From the NCBI GenBank assembly GCA_016758965.1, contig JAEPRB010000041.1:1-64000 (forward strand): DNA of 64,000 nt, read 5' to 3'. The DNA is from Circinella minor. Lineage: Eukaryota > Mucoromycota > Mucoromycetes > Mucorales > Lichtheimiaceae. The translations under genes were made by a program, and so were the position numbers. The notes below the pieces were generated by a model, which was given only the letters and a program-made list of their open reading frames with translations, made no database searches and was not told where the DNA came from. Each line of letters opens with the position of its first letter. The stretch's first letter is position 1. This document shows positions 48,634-61,048 of the stretch, piece after piece.

Positions 48634-50628
48634 ATGACAACGAGCTCATTCATTTCTAATTTACCTCAGGAGCTCATTGACCGTATTGCCCAACTATTAA
48701 CACAAGAAGATCGTCATGCCTGTATATTAGTATGCAAACAATGGCACAAAGTTTTCCTTTCTAATCTCTACAAAAATGTCAAAGTTCGTACCCGACAAGC
48801 GCTACAAAACTTTTTCATGGCCTTACAAACATCATTATCAATATCACCGGAATATCCGTTGGGCTGGGTTGTTCGAGACTTGACTTTGGGACATGGCACT
48901 CAGCTATTACCTTATCGAGCTACAGATTTGCGTGATAAAAATTATCGTATTGGATTGTCACGACCTAGATGGAATGCTTTACCGCGACTTTGTCCTTACC
49001 TTGAGGTACTTGATTTTCATTGGACCACCTGGATTGAAATTGAAGAAAACAGCAGTGATGTTTTGTTTCAATGGCAATCTTTACGACAAATTGCTCCCTT
49101 TCATCGCTATGATATTTTATTTCAATTTATTAATACTTATGGCCAACGGTTAACTCATTTGGAATTGACTCGAGCTGTGGTGGAACAAGTGATGGATTGG
49201 AAATCACTTCTGATACGAATACCGGTATTATCCCATTTGACATTGACATGTGCTATTGATTTTGGTTCATTAATGGTGGGGCCGTTGACAATACAATTGG
49301 ATGATTTAATACCTTATTTACCGAAATATTTAAAATCATTATCTTTAACTATGTTTAATATTAATTTACGACAAGGACAACAACTACATACCCACAAAGA
49401 GTTACGAACATTAGATTTTCATATGGTTGAGTTTCGTTCTCCCGCAGCGATTATCTGTTTAGGACAAAGTTTCCCACAATTACAAAGTCTATCAATTGGA
49501 AGAGCTATCGGTACAAGTGGTACTTTGGACCGGCAGGATCATATACAAGCCCTTGCTACCATGTTACAACAAAGTCATCATTTGAAATACCTTGCATTGA
49601 ATCCGATATGGAATATGAAATTATTGGGATCGATTCGACATGCATCCTTATTAGAATTACGGACAGGATCATTAAATGGACAAATAGAACATCAGCCAGG
49701 CACAAGGATTGCAAAAGAGGCTTTTCCCAAATTACTGACATGTTTGTCTCCGGACGCAACTGTTCTTGAAATTGCTGTACCACCCACACTTGTCAATATT
49801 GCTGATTGGATTCGACCGCTTAGTACATCATGTCCTCGTTTATCGACACTAGAACTCACAGGAAATAGAGATGCATCTTATCTTTTGACACAGAACAATA
49901 ATAGTCGTCAACATCATTTCCCATTACATATCATATTGGATGCTTTAGCCGGCAGTTTACAATCATTAATTATACGTAATGCAACAATCTATGTACCTTC
50001 CCAACAACGGTCATGGCAACGACAAAACACATTATCATCATCATCGTTGTTATCTAATTGCGACGATAAGCAACATGCAACAATTCTCAAAAAATTTGGA
50101 GTCCATCATTCTATTATCCGTGCTGATATATTTGATTATTTGGCAATTCATTGTCCATTACTCAATGATTTATCAGTAACAGATTGTCATTACTATGTAT
50201 CTTTACCTCGAGTTCATCTAGATATACGATTTCCTAACCACGACTTACAATCCGTTGTATTACGATCCATTGGTGTTGTATGTGAACAACCTGAACAACA
50301 AAAAACATTAGCTATGGGGATGAGTTTGGCATTGAAATATAAAGGAGAAGTTTATCATTCAGCATACCATAAACCTTCTTTTGTTCGTAATTTGGTGCGT
50401 TTGGACCGATTTCCTTTATTGACACCAGAAGAAATTAAACTATATAGTGGTGGTAATCATGGAACAACAGAAGTTGGATTAGAAACATTACAGAAGGAAT
50501 GGTTTAGGGCCAATCGTGAACATCGGTACGCATATGGACAAAATTTGATTCCAGATAAATCATTTGGTTATATTTCTTTAAAAGCACGCGTTGTACGCAA
50601 ATGTTCTTTTGAAAGTGTCCTATTATAA
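48634..50628 (+). CDS. F-box protein with leucine-rich-repeat-like C-terminus
   Basis: An intronless 664-aa protein. Residues 7-50 are an F-box: ISNLPQELIDRIAQLLTQED then HACILVCKQWHKVF, the Skp1-binding module of an SCF ubiquitin ligase. The rest has irregular Leu-rich units (for example LTHLELTRAVVEQ, LKSLSLTMFNINL, LQSLSIGRAIG, LSTLELTGNRD, LQSLIIRNATIYV), consistent with a substrate-binding LRR arc. Mucoralean fungi carry many such F-box/LRR genes with few introns. Unlike the F-box locus at 7.4-9.2 kb this one is fully open, and I see no close sequence relation between the two beyond the F-box. Substrate unknown. Confidence 0.88.
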   Translation: MTTSSFISNLPQELIDRIAQLLTQEDRHACILVCKQWHKVFLSNLYKNVKVRTRQALQNFFMALQTSLSISPEYPLGWVVRDLTLGHGTQLLPYRATDLRDKNYRIGLSRPRWNALPRLCPYLEVLDFHWTTWIEIEENSSDVLFQWQSLRQIAPFHRYDILFQFINTYGQRLTHLELTRAVVEQVMDWKSLLIRIPVLSHLTLTCAIDFGSLMVGPLTIQLDDLIPYLPKYLKSLSLTMFNINLRQGQQLHTHKELRTLDFHMVEFRSPAAIICLGQSFPQLQSLSIGRAIGTSGTLDRQDHIQALATMLQQSHHLKYLALNPIWNMKLLGSIRHASLLELRTGSLNGQIEHQPGTRIAKEAFPKLLTCLSPDATVLEIAVPPTLVNIADWIRPLSTSCPRLSTLELTGNRDASYLLTQNNNSRQHHFPLHIILDALAGSLQSLIIRNATIYVPSQQRSWQRQNTLSSSSLLSNCDDKQHATILKKFGVHHSIIRADIFDYLAIHCPLLNDLSVTDCHYYVSLPRVHLDIRFPNHDLQSVVLRSIGVVCEQPEQQKTLAMGMSLALKYKGEVYHSAYHKPSFVRNLVRLDRFPLLTPEEIKLYSGGNHGTTEVGLETLQKEWFRANREHRYAYGQNLIPDKSFGYISLKARVVRKCSFESVLL

Positions 50629-50917
50629 ACTTCTCCCCTTTCCCTTTATTTCTCTCCTTCTTACTACACTTGCACATTTTTGATTTTCATTTTTTTTTTC
50701 ATTTTTTCAATAAATTATCTTAAATTATTACTATTATTAAAAGACATATAAAATGTTTAAGATTCTGTTTTTTTTCTAAATAAACGCGTGGTTGTTATGT
50801 AAACGACAACTTTTTATTTACCGCGTTGTACGCGTTATTTGGAAATAAAATTAATTGTGTTCTGTTGTAAACCTCCCTCTCTCCGCTTTTTTTTTTTTTA
50901 GTTCACTCTTTCCATTC
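50629..50917. promoter_or_regulatory. Promoter region of YCG1
   Basis: Contains a GTAAAC ... T12-AG arrangement (50869-50901) just before the ATG at 50918, which could be a 5'UTR intron. Confidence 0.35.
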
Positions 50918-51328
50918 ATGTCAGCTGCACAATCACGAAAAGAAGCTGCTATTGCTTCTTTATCAACATCTGTTCCACAAATCTTTAACGAAGCACAAAA
51001 ACCAAACGCTAACCATCGAAAACATGCTATTGCCATGCGCAAAATCCAGGAACAATGTGCCTTAAATTCACCCATCGTATCCGGGGAACCTCATGATATT
51101 GATCACGAAGGTGAAGTGGCATTCAATCAAGCAGTTATAAAAAACATCAACAGAATTTTACAAATTCGAAAAGGTGAACCTCATGCCGATCGTATTACAC
51201 GTTTTATTTCTACGTTTTTACAATATACACAACAGATAGGTTCGTTCTTTCTTATTATCTATTATCTTGTAACTTTTGTCAAGAGAGGATGTATATCAAC
51301 TTCATATTATTTATATAAAAATCTAACT

Positions 51329-51370
<42 letters not shown>

Positions 51371-54300
51371 CAAAAAGTGTCAATGGTGATGAAGATGATG
51401 ACGAGGAAGAAGACGAGGAAGGAGGAGAAAAGATGGATGAAGATGAAGATGATGAGACAATATCGTCACGATTTATTGAATATATGTTAAGACATTTATT
51501 ACGTGGACTACCAGCGAAAACAAAATCAGTTCGATTACGATGTTGTCAAATTATTGCAAACAGTATCAACTCTTTAGGTGAAATTGAGTAAGTCCTCTTT
51601 CCCTCCTTCATTTTCATAGACTTTCTGTTTTTCAGATTCAAACACTCGATAGAGAAGAGAAAAAAAAATTGAGCTTCATTCGCTATATTTATTTTTTTTC
51701 TTTTCCAGCGAAGAATTATATCAAGAATTGAGAACAGCCTTATTTAAACGAATTCGAGATAAAGAAGCATCTATTCGAATACAGGCAGCGACAGCACTAG
51801 CTCGATTGCAAAGTGCAGATGATGAAGTGGATCAATCGGATGGAAAAACAATTACAAAAAAATTACTATGGTTATTACAACATGACCCCAGCGCGTATGT
51901 TCAATATATAAATATCTCTTTTATATGACGAGAATGAGGATGAGGATGATTGAAAAAAGATACTTTTACTGTATTAACGAAATGAATATACGTATCAAAA
52001 AATAATGTTTGTTCTAGTGAGGTTCGACGTGTTGTCCTTTTTAATTTGGATATCACAGATGAAACAATACCATTTATTATTGAACGAGGAAGAGATATTG
52101 ACGCTATCAATCGGCGTGTTGTTTTTCTTAAACCTATGGTTGAACTTGCCGATTTTCGAGATCTTACAACAGAACAACGACATCAGTTGTTGAAATGGGG
52201 ATTAAAGGACAGGTAATAGATTATTATATTTCATACGAGAGAAAAGGAGGGGATCTCAAGATAAGGCAGAACATAAGTTAATGAATCAAAACAAAAATAC
52301 AAAATAGAGATCCACTTGTACGACGTGCAGCAAGTAAAATGATTGCAAATGAATGGATTCGCCACGCAGATAACAACTTATTGGAAGTGAGTAAAACATT
52401 GAAATACGTGATTGTTGGAAAGGGAATGTACATATTGGAAATTTGTTAATTGATAGAAAAAAAAATTGCTTAGTTTCTGGAACGTATGGATGTTATAAGT
52501 GATGGTGTTGTTGCTGAAGATATGCTTCATGCATTTCTTGATACCAGACCTGATATTGTCAAATCAATTAAATTGGATGAACCATTCTGGGATAATTTAT
52601 CAACGGAAAGTGCATTGATGGCAAAAGTTCTTATCAAGTTTCTTAAAAAAAACAAGGTAAAGCAAGTGGTTTTTCATAAACGGAGAAATTTAATTGTTGT
52701 TGATTTTTTATTTCTGTATATGTACTAAATAAAAAAATGAATTAATGGGTGGATGAATAAATGTTTTTTTTTTTTTTTTTTCACTTTTTTAGGACGATGA
52801 AAAACTTGACGAAGTACTACCCACAGCCACACGATTAGCATTTATTATTCAAAATTATAATAATATTTGGCAACAAGCACCAAAAGAAACTGAAGCTGAT
52901 TATGAATTCATCATGAGTCAATTACTTGATATTGCAAAGTATTTGGATTATGCGGATGAAGTGGGTCGACGGAAAATGTTTGTGTTACTACGTATGTTAT
53001 TATGTTTTTTTAGGGAGAAATTGATATAATTATGTGTCAGCTAAAAAAATGGATTTATATATATATATAAATGTTTTAGGTGATATCTTGATGGCCCCTG
53101 ATATGCCAGATGATCATATGGTTAGTTCAGTGGATTTATTCAAAATTATATCGTTGGATGAACGAGATTTCGTACGGTAAGTGTGATTCTATATCATTTT
53201 TTTGTTGCCATGACAACATATTGAAAGCTTAAAACTAATATTAATGAATTTATTCATTAGAACCATTATTGAAATTATCACTGATATTGAAGAGTTATCA
53301 ACATTTGATGAGGATATGGTATTGTATTATTAGCTTATAACCTTATTTAAATTTATGTGCATATGTATGGTTTTCATATTCTGATATCGTACTCTTTTAT
53401 AGGCAATGGAAGGCCCTTCTAAAAAATTTAAAATAAACGAGATCACAAGTATAAAAACAGAAGCTGGTGAAGTTGATCAGACTTTACTTCAGAAAATGCT
53501 TTTACAATTAAAACGTTTGAGTATATGTAGATATATGTTGGAACGAACTGAGGAGGTAATCAAAGGAAAAAAAAGATAATAATGACTATATGTGAGAAGG
53601 ATAGTTCAAGTTAGCTGACATTAAATGTTATGCATAATTAGTCTTTACAAGATAATTCTTCATTATATGGTGTATTAAATGAACTTATTGTCCCATCTGT
53701 ACAAAGCAAAGAAGCTGTAATTCGGGAAGAAGGTTTACATTGTTTAGGTTTATGTTGTACTTTGGATAAGGTAAATATACACATTTTATGATTTCTGCAC
53801 AACTGAAGATAACTAAATATAAGGAATTCGTAACCAGACCCTTGGACACCACAATATCTTATTATTTGCGCACTGTATCAACAACGGTCATGAGCAATTA
53901 CAACAAAAAGCTCTTATGGTATGGAACAATTAATTGTATTATTACATCCATTTTGTATTAAAGAAACTCATTTTTTTATTATTATCTCATATTAGATTCT
54001 ATTTGATTTGATGATGACCTATGGAGTATCCACTGTGGAAACCAAACTCGGCGGTGTAAGTACGAAATTGCAATCGATTCTATTGGAAAACCAAAATACT
54101 CATCAAACAAAAACAAATCATATTCTTTGTTAGGTTGATGAACTTAGAAAGATTCTTGAGCAATGTGTGGATCATGATAGTCCAGAAGTCCAAAGTACTG
54201 CTGTTGAGGGATTATCCAAATTGATGTTGACTCGTATGTTCAAAGATGAATACGTAAGTTCTTGAAAAAATAAAATAAAAACTTCCATATATTTTTAGGC

Positions 54301-55549
54301 TGTATATGAATATGTTTATATGTGTGTTTACTAATACTCTATTTTCTTTTTTTCATCGCTGGATATAATAATATAATCAATAGACTTTAAAGATGATGAC
54401 GCTTCTGTACTTTTTCCCGACTTCGTTTGATAATGAAAAAATTCAACAATGTTTGAGTTATTTCTTCCCTGCCTATGCTTATTCAGCTGCTGAAAATCAA
54501 AATTTATTAGCAAAGGTAATGAATTGTTCAATTAGTAGGAATAGAGAAAGAAGTGGAAAGTGATTGATTCCCACTCATTGGATTATTACCTTTTCAATAT
54601 AGGTGGCAGTACCAGTATTGCTCAATCTTTGTGACACATACTCTGATCTCGAACAAGATGAAAAAATGGCTCCTCCTGCACGTATATCTGATATGTTGGC
54701 TGATTGGACTGATCCACGCAAAATTGAAGTGTATGTTGCTATTAATTGATTGTTGATATAATAATACAAAAAAAAGTACTTGTTTTAATTCAGTTTATTT
54801 ATTATAATAGGAGTCGCATTGCAACCAACGGGGATGAAGAGGTAGATAAAGGGATTCAAGCCGATGTTGCTTATGATTTATTAAAAGCCATTCATAATCA
54901 AACAAGTGGTGAGCTCTTTTATATATATATATATCTTTAATGTAGATCCCTTGTATTCTTTTGGTGTCTTAAACTAATCCACTATTATTTAGCTGTTCGA
55001 AAAACATTGGTTCATATGTTGTTGAAGGTACATATTGCAGAAGCTGATTATGAAAGACTTGACAAATTAAAACGAATGACAGATTTAATTACAGAGGTAA
55101 ATATATGCAAAATATCTTGAAAATCATGGTGTATGGATTAATAACGACTAATAATAATTATAATTTAAATGAATTAGCAAAAGCCAATTAAAGAAGCAGC
55201 TGTACGGAATTCATTTAATCGATTTGTAAAGTCTTTGGATAAATATCATGCAGCTGTTGAGAAGCCAGTAGCGGAAGAAGAAGAAGAAGAAGAAACATCT
55301 ACTATTGGAAACGAAAATAATAATGATAATGATAACAGGGAACAAGACGATGACGATATTGCTTCGGAAAGAGGATCTATAGCAACTGGGGCTATGGTGA
55401 CAGATGATGATCAATCTATTGCAGAAAGAGAAGAATCGATTGCAGCAAAGGAATCGATCGAAGATGATGATCAACCAGTGGCAGGAAAGGAAGCCATAGT
55501 AGATGATGAACGATCAATGACCGAAAAAGAATCTGACAGTGAAGTTTAA
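50918..55549 (+). CDS. YCG1: Condensin complex subunit 3 (CAP-G/Ycg1)
   Basis: Nineteen exons give 971 aa: 50918-51239, 51368-51587, 51709-51894, 52018-52212, 52308-52386, 52474-52656, 52793-52991, 53080-53176, 53261-53318, 53403-53555, 53642-53770, 53838-53918, 53996-54055, 54134-54253, 54384-54515, 54603-54730, 54811-54908, 54993-55096, 55178-55549. It is a HEAT-repeat protein. An N-terminal helical region (VPQIFNEAQ ... ITRFISTFLQY) is followed by an acidic Glu/Asp stretch. The conserved core is SRFIEYMLRHLLRGLPAKTK, VRLRCCQIIANSINSL, LFKRIRDKEASIRIQAATAL and DPLVRRAASKMIANEWI, all characteristic of CAP-G. With Brn1 it forms the DNA-gripping module of condensin that compacts mitotic chromosomes. 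The C-terminus is acidic with EESI/DDDQ repeats. Confidence 0.93.
51331..51362. repeat. AT dinucleotide microsatellite
   Basis: About 15 AT units in the first YCG1 intron, immediately before its 3' splice site. Confidence 0.9.
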
Positions 55550-56070
55550 AATTCAAGTTCTGTATAAATAAAACTTTTAAATGTTATGTATAATAAATAA
55601 ATAATTACCTTAAACAAATTATATTCATGCTTGTGCTTCTAATAAAAACAGTATCAAATGATAATAGTTATAATTATATACAGCACTTTATATTTGATCT
55701 CATATTTAAAACACTCATCCATACATAATATTATACAATGCCAAATATATATCCATCCAAAAAAAAAAAAAAGATCAAAACCATTGAGGATGTGAAGCAT
55801 GATTATATCATTAATAAGCTCACCAGGATCAACATATTCGTGTCCAAAAACTCATTACGTAGAACACTGAAATTGCATAATAATCCGAAAGTTATTATTT
55901 TCTCATGTAAAAAAAAAAAAAAAGAGTTTGTACCTGTGTAACCTTTAACCTACTAAACTTGTGTATTGTTTGCGCGGGGTGACGGACTCTTTATTTTTTT
56001 TATTTTTTTATTTTCTCTTTTTTCTATATATTATACCTTATTTCTATTACCAAGCAAAAATAATAAAACA
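55550..56070. other. Intergenic between YCG1 and DAP1
   Basis: 3' flank of YCG1 and promoter of DAP1. A Lys-rich 67-codon frame at 55738-55941 depends on two A-runs and was not accepted as a gene. Confidence 0.5.
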
Positions 56071-56645
56071 ATGCCGTAAGTAGAACATTAACATTTTGGA
56101 GTTTCATTTGACAAAGCAAAAGAAGAAAAAAAATAATAGAATATAAATAACACGCGTCCTTGATATTTTCTTTGTGTTTTAATAATAATAATAATAATAG
56201 TGCCCCTGCTAAAGATACTCCCATCACCGTTTCTGAACTCGCCAAGTATGACGGTTCTAATGCTGAACTTGGCATCTATGTTGCTATTAAAGGAGATATC
56301 TTTGATGTTTCTGAAAATACAGGTGCATATGGTGCTGGTGCTGGATATAACTGTTTTGCTGGAAAAGATGCTTCTCGGGTATGTGTTATATATAACTGAT
56401 ATATATATATATATTTGTAAATATGTATTAAAAGGAATAGGGTTTGATTATTCAGTATAAAATATATCACTGATTTATATTTGTATATATAATTAAAGGC
56501 ACTTGGCAAGTCATCATTAAAACTTGAAGATTGTGTCGCTGATTATAGCGTATTGACCGAGAAGGAATTGGAAACTTTAGATCAATGGCATGCATTTTTC
56601 TCAAAGAAATATAACATTATTGGTCGCGTTGTACCTGATAATTAG
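56071..56645 (+). CDS. DAP1: MAPR/Dap1-type haem-binding protein
   Basis: Three exons (56071-56075, 56201-56378, 56499-56645) give 109 aa; the first coding exon is only ATGCC. The protein is a cytochrome b5-like domain of the membrane-associated progesterone receptor (MAPR) family: TVSELAKYDGSNAELGIYVA, then IKGDIFDVSENTGAYG, GAGYNCFAGKDASRALG and the end DQWHAFFSKKYNIIGRV. The two Tyr in TGAYG and AGAGY align with the haem-side Tyr pair of PGRMC1, and FAG(K/R)DASR is the family signature. Yeast Dap1 supports the sterol P450 Erg11. No N-terminal membrane segment is present, so it is predicted soluble or peripheral. Confidence 0.87.
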
Positions 56646-56951
56646 ATATATTAAAAGAAACCAAACAAAAAAAAAAAAGAAAAAGAAAAAGAAAAATTCC
56701 TCTTGTTATCATTGTATACGTAATAAGGATGATATTAATTATGATGTATTTAAAAATATATAAGATATACAAGTAGTAATCACAAATAGTACCAGAATTG
56801 ATACTTTTAAAACTATTTTATGTTACATGCATAAAAAAAATAATAATCAGAGTTTGTATTTTTACCTATTTTTGTATTAAAGAGCGAGCGGAACCTTTCT
56901 TTTTTTTTTTTCTTTTTCTCACTCCCTTTTAATACTTCACTACCTCCTATC
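56646..56951. other. Intergenic between DAP1 and ATE1
   Basis: 306 bp. A-rich after the DAP1 stop, then a T/CTTTT tract (56896-56930) just before the ATE1 ATG. Confidence 0.6.
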
Positions 56952-57427
56952 ATGAGTTTGACTAGTAATAACGCGTTCATGTCACTTATACGCCCTGCAG
57001 GTAGTAATAATCAACCATGTGGTTATTGTCATTCAGATGATGATACTTCATATACCTATGGCATGTGGGCTCATTCGCTTAGTTGTGCGGTATATATTAC
57101 AGCTTTATATTATTATTTTTCACTGAGTTTTATATATGCATCAAGTGGGAGTCTTAATCATTTTATTTTACTTTATATTTTTTTTTTTTTTTTTTGGTTT
57201 GCAGGATTATCAAACTCTCATCGATCGTGGATGGCGACGGTAAATCTTTTTTTTTTTTTTTTTCATTTTCTTTACATTCAGTTAAATAAAACAAGAAAGG
57301 GGTTTCTAATGTTCCTGTTCACCTTAAAATTTCATTTAGATCAGGACAGTATTTATACAAACCGAACCTTCGTAAAAGTTGCTGTCCACAATATACAATA
57401 AGGTACATGTAGTAATATATATTTCCT

Positions 57428-57461
<34 letters not shown>

Positions 57462-58968
57462 GATGTCAAATATAACAATGGTTTTTCTCGTGATCATATT
57501 TGTTATAATTTGATAGATTAAATACAGATGAATTCAAACCAACTAAATCACAGCGGAAAGTGATCAATAAATTTAATCGATTTATTGAAGGAAGTTGGAA
57601 ACCACTTAAAGAAGAAGAAATGGAAGATAAAGATGATAATAAGGATAATGAAAGGTAAACATAAATATAGTTACTAGAAGAAATTGATGTGGTAGAGGGA
57701 TTGGCGATTACTTTATACATACACATATATATATGTAATCATATGATTAACAAATAAAAAGTAAACAACATCATGGATTATCCAAAGTTAATTATGATTC
57801 AAAAAAGAACATGATTGAAAATATTCATTTGATTGAAAAAGACAAAGAATTAAAAGATGATTCATATGATCACAAGTTTGAGGTAAAAATAAAATAATCT
57901 TTTTTTTTTTTGGGGGGGAAGAGGGTATTACATATATAATCCATATACGAAAACGGATTCACTAACTTTCTTAACGTCATACAAAAAAAATAGATTGTCT
58001 TGGAACCATCATCAGTAACTAAAGAAAAGTTTGAATTATATCGAAAATATCAAGTTCATATTCATAATGATAATTATGATGAAGTTTCAGAAAGTGGGTT
58101 TAAAAGATTCCTTGTTGATACTCCATTGAAGGTAAGAATGTCCTTTTTTTTTTTTTGACGATTTATTATATAGATGGATGAACATACATATATTAGATAT
58201 TCAAATATAATTATCTTATTATATATATATATATAATATTACTAGGTTGAACCATTCCCTGATGGAAAATCCGGTAAAGGATATGGATCGTTTCATCAAA
58301 AATATATTTTGGATGGAAAATTAATTGCCATTGCAGTGCTTGATATACTGCCCAAATGTGTTTCATCTGTATACTTTATTTATGATCCGGATTATAATTT
58401 CCTTGGTTTGGGAAAATATAGTGCATTACGTGAAATTACTTTAACTCAAGAACTTCATCAATCCGTTTCCAAAGAATTACATTGGTATTATATGGGTAAA
58501 ATATATAAGCTCTTTTTATTTATTTATTTTTCTTCTTTCATCTTATTGTTTGTTTATTTCGCAATATATATATATGTAATAGGTTTTTATATTCATTCAT
58601 GTCCCAAAATGAACTATAAAGGTGGATATCATCCATCAGATCTACTGGATCCTGAAACATATCAATGGTATCCAATGAAAGAATGTAAAAAATTACTTGA
58701 TAAGAAAAAATTTGCTGTTTTTTCTGCCCCAGAAAAAGATTATGACAAAGATAAAGATGAGGGTGATAGGATACCAGGTACTTTGAAAGCAGATGAAATT
58801 AAACCACGTGATGTACATAATACTCGCGTGTTATTACAAAAAAAAGAAGTATGCCCAGTATCAAACTTGGTAGCATGGTATAATTCTCAAGGATTTCGAG
58901 ATTTTATTCTTGAATATATTGGTGTGGTTGGTTCAGATTTAGCCAAACGGTTAGTCATTGACTTTTAA
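56952..58968 (+). CDS. ATE1: Arginyl-tRNA--protein transferase 1
   Basis: Eight exons (56952-57089, 57205-57239, 57340-57402, 57517-57654, 57762-57882, 57994-58131, 58246-58495, 58583-58968) give 422 aa. The enzyme moves Arg from Arg-tRNA onto N-terminal Asp, Glu or oxidised Cys, marking proteins for N-degron degradation. The N-terminal domain has the conserved Cys quartet: C23-G-Y-C26, then C72-C73 in RKSCCPQYTIR, which bind an Fe-S cluster in studied homologues. DYQTLIDRGWRR and GQYLYKPNL are typical. The C-terminal transferase domain has YGSFHQKYILDGKLIAIAVL, SSVYFIYDPDYNFLGLGKYS and ALREITLTQEL, then GFYIHSCPKMNYKGGYHPSD. Introns are rich in T runs. The last intron (58496-58582) is 87 bp with no in-frame stop. 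Confidence 0.92.
57430..57460 (+). repeat. T31 homopolymer in an ATE1 intron
   Basis: About 31 T in a row between the third and fourth ATE1 exons; probably length-variable. Confidence 0.9.
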
Positions 58969-59350
58969 TGCGTAGGCAAAATAATAAATAAATAAATAAT
59001 GGATATTCTATTTTTGTATTATGCTTAATAACTTGTGTTCCTTATTGTTGTTGTTATTATCTACTTGGTAGGCGCAGGTTGCATTTATATTTGTGCATGG
59101 TATACATGCGTTTTAAATACTATATTTAAAATAATGATTTATATTTATTCTTCTAGTTACATGAGTAAAGCTTGTAAAGGGCTAGTATAGACATAATGTA
59201 TTTATAACTCTTCCTTTTTTTTTTTTGTGTCTTTCATAACTATGCGTTCCCAAAAGATAATTAAAATGGATGTATAAAACAAGAACTTTTTTTTTTTACT
59301 TGACTCAATTCACACACATTTTATCTCTTTCCCTCCCCCCATAAGACTAA
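58969..59350. other. Intergenic between ATE1 and the Kre9-like gene
   Basis: 382 bp; no gene seen. A CTCTTTCCCTCCCCCC tract lies immediately before the next start codon. Confidence 0.6.
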
Positions 59351-60283
59351 ATGAGTTTGTTAATTTTAAGTATCATATTACTAGCATCCATTGGTATTCA
59401 TCAAGTAGTCGGTCAAATAGATGAAGGCATGCTACCTTTTGGATTAAACCCTCCTCGACAAAATCCTAAATATTGTGTTGGTACGTATGATAACATATGC
59501 TTTTTTTTTCTTGAATTATTATTATCATTGTTTATACATGAAAGTGAAAATAAGTAATATCTTATTTTATAATATATAATTAGGATTTCGTATCACATAT
59601 CCGACAGAATATGGCAAGGCATATCAATATGGAGAAATGGCACATATTTCTTGGGAAGTAGATGAAGATCTAACGATTCCTCCAGACCTTATTACTCGTA
59701 TTCGTATTATGAATGAACATCAACGAAATAATCAAATTATTGGTGAAAATATTAGTATGTCCATCATTTCATAAATATTTTCAACATGCATAATATAAAA
59801 TGGGAGGTTTATCATAATAAACCTTTTTTTTTTTTTTTGCTTGCAATTTATACTAAATAATCAACACTTTATATATATATATAGCTATTCACACTTATAA
59901 AAATAAAGGAGCAGCTACGTTTCCTATTTTAACTCACGATCAACTTGGTTTACAACATTATCGGGTCATGGTAAACTATCCAGTAAGTATATTATATTAT
60001 GTTTATTATGAAATCGAATTAAACTAAAGAAGAAAAAGAGGTGTACTGTATACATGAAATTAAAAATGATCATATACTAATAATCGTACGTAACAACCCA
60101 ATAAATATACATATGAAAAAATAGACCAAGGATGTACATTGTGTTTATGAATCCGTTCCATTTGTTATAGCTCCAAGAACATTTGAAAGATTTACTGAAC
60201 TGGATACTCCTCCTCCAAAATTTGCCAAAGACATTGCTGAGCCAATAAAGAACCATCGAGAATATAGAGATTATTATATGTAA
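59351..60283 (+). CDS. Secreted Kre9/Knh1-like protein
   Basis: Four exons (59351-59480, 59584-59754, 59885-59982, 60125-60283) give 185 aa. Residues 1-21 are a signal peptide (MSLLILSIILLASIGIHQVV). The body opens FRITYPTEYGKAYQYGEMAH then ISWEV, the pattern of the Kre9/Knh1 beta-sandwich (YP....Y..G....I.W) found in fungal cell-wall and GPI-anchored proteins. It ends DYYM without a hydrophobic tail, so a GPI anchor is unlikely and the protein is probably secreted or in the ER lumen. In yeast Kre9 acts in beta-1,6-glucan assembly; whether this distant relative does so is unknown. Family assignment is by pattern and moderate. Confidence 0.7.
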
Positions 60284-61048
60284 TTTATTATTAGTACCTG
60301 ATCAAGTGCATTATGCTAGTTTATCAAAATAAAATAAATCAGAAAATCACATGAATTTATCAACAGTACTATATATATAACTTAACCCTCCCCCCCCTTT
60401 TATTTATTTATTTTTGTTTGATATGTATGGGCTTTGAATTTTAATTTTCAACATACTATATTCATGTAAACATATTGTGCCAACCAATATATGAACGAAA
60501 AAGGATGTATGTACAGTGCTACGTAGGATAATTACAAAAATATGTGGACTAATTGAAGTTAAAATACAGTAGTAAAATAGGCTTTATATTGTTTATTATA
60601 TGTAGCAACAAATGTTCAGCCCCTTTGTTCCCATGCAACAGCAGTAATGGACTCAGCAATAATGTTTATTATAACAGATTTAGTAACAATATGCAGTTAA
60701 TTTCAGTTTTATCCATGTTTTAACAATAATGTACTTATGGTTACTACTATATATTCATTATATAAAACACACACACACACACACACATGTATATACGTAT
60801 ATAAATAAACAATTCATTTTTTTCTTTCCAACAACTTTTTTTAGGTGTTGTATATGATTATATATATATATAAATATATATATAATATGTGATTTGGCAT
60901 GATTCTGTATTTAAGTTTTAAATGAATAGAGAAGAAAAAATACGTAAGAAGTGCGAATATATGTGTCTGAGAGGAGTTGGGGGATACGATATTTGAAAGA
61001 AGAGATAAAGAGAAAGAAAGCGGATGCGTGTGTGAGAAAGGAAACCAA
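60284..61048. other. Convergent 3' flank, no gene seen
   Basis: 765 bp between the Kre9-like gene and NST1, which end toward each other. Contains a CA microsatellite (about 60768-60787) and AT repeats (60857-60890). Confidence 0.65.

Noticed and set aside
55738..55941. 67-codon Lys-rich plus-strand frame between YCG1 and DAP1
   Set aside because: Two runs of A provide its Lys clusters and it lacks any recognisable motif.
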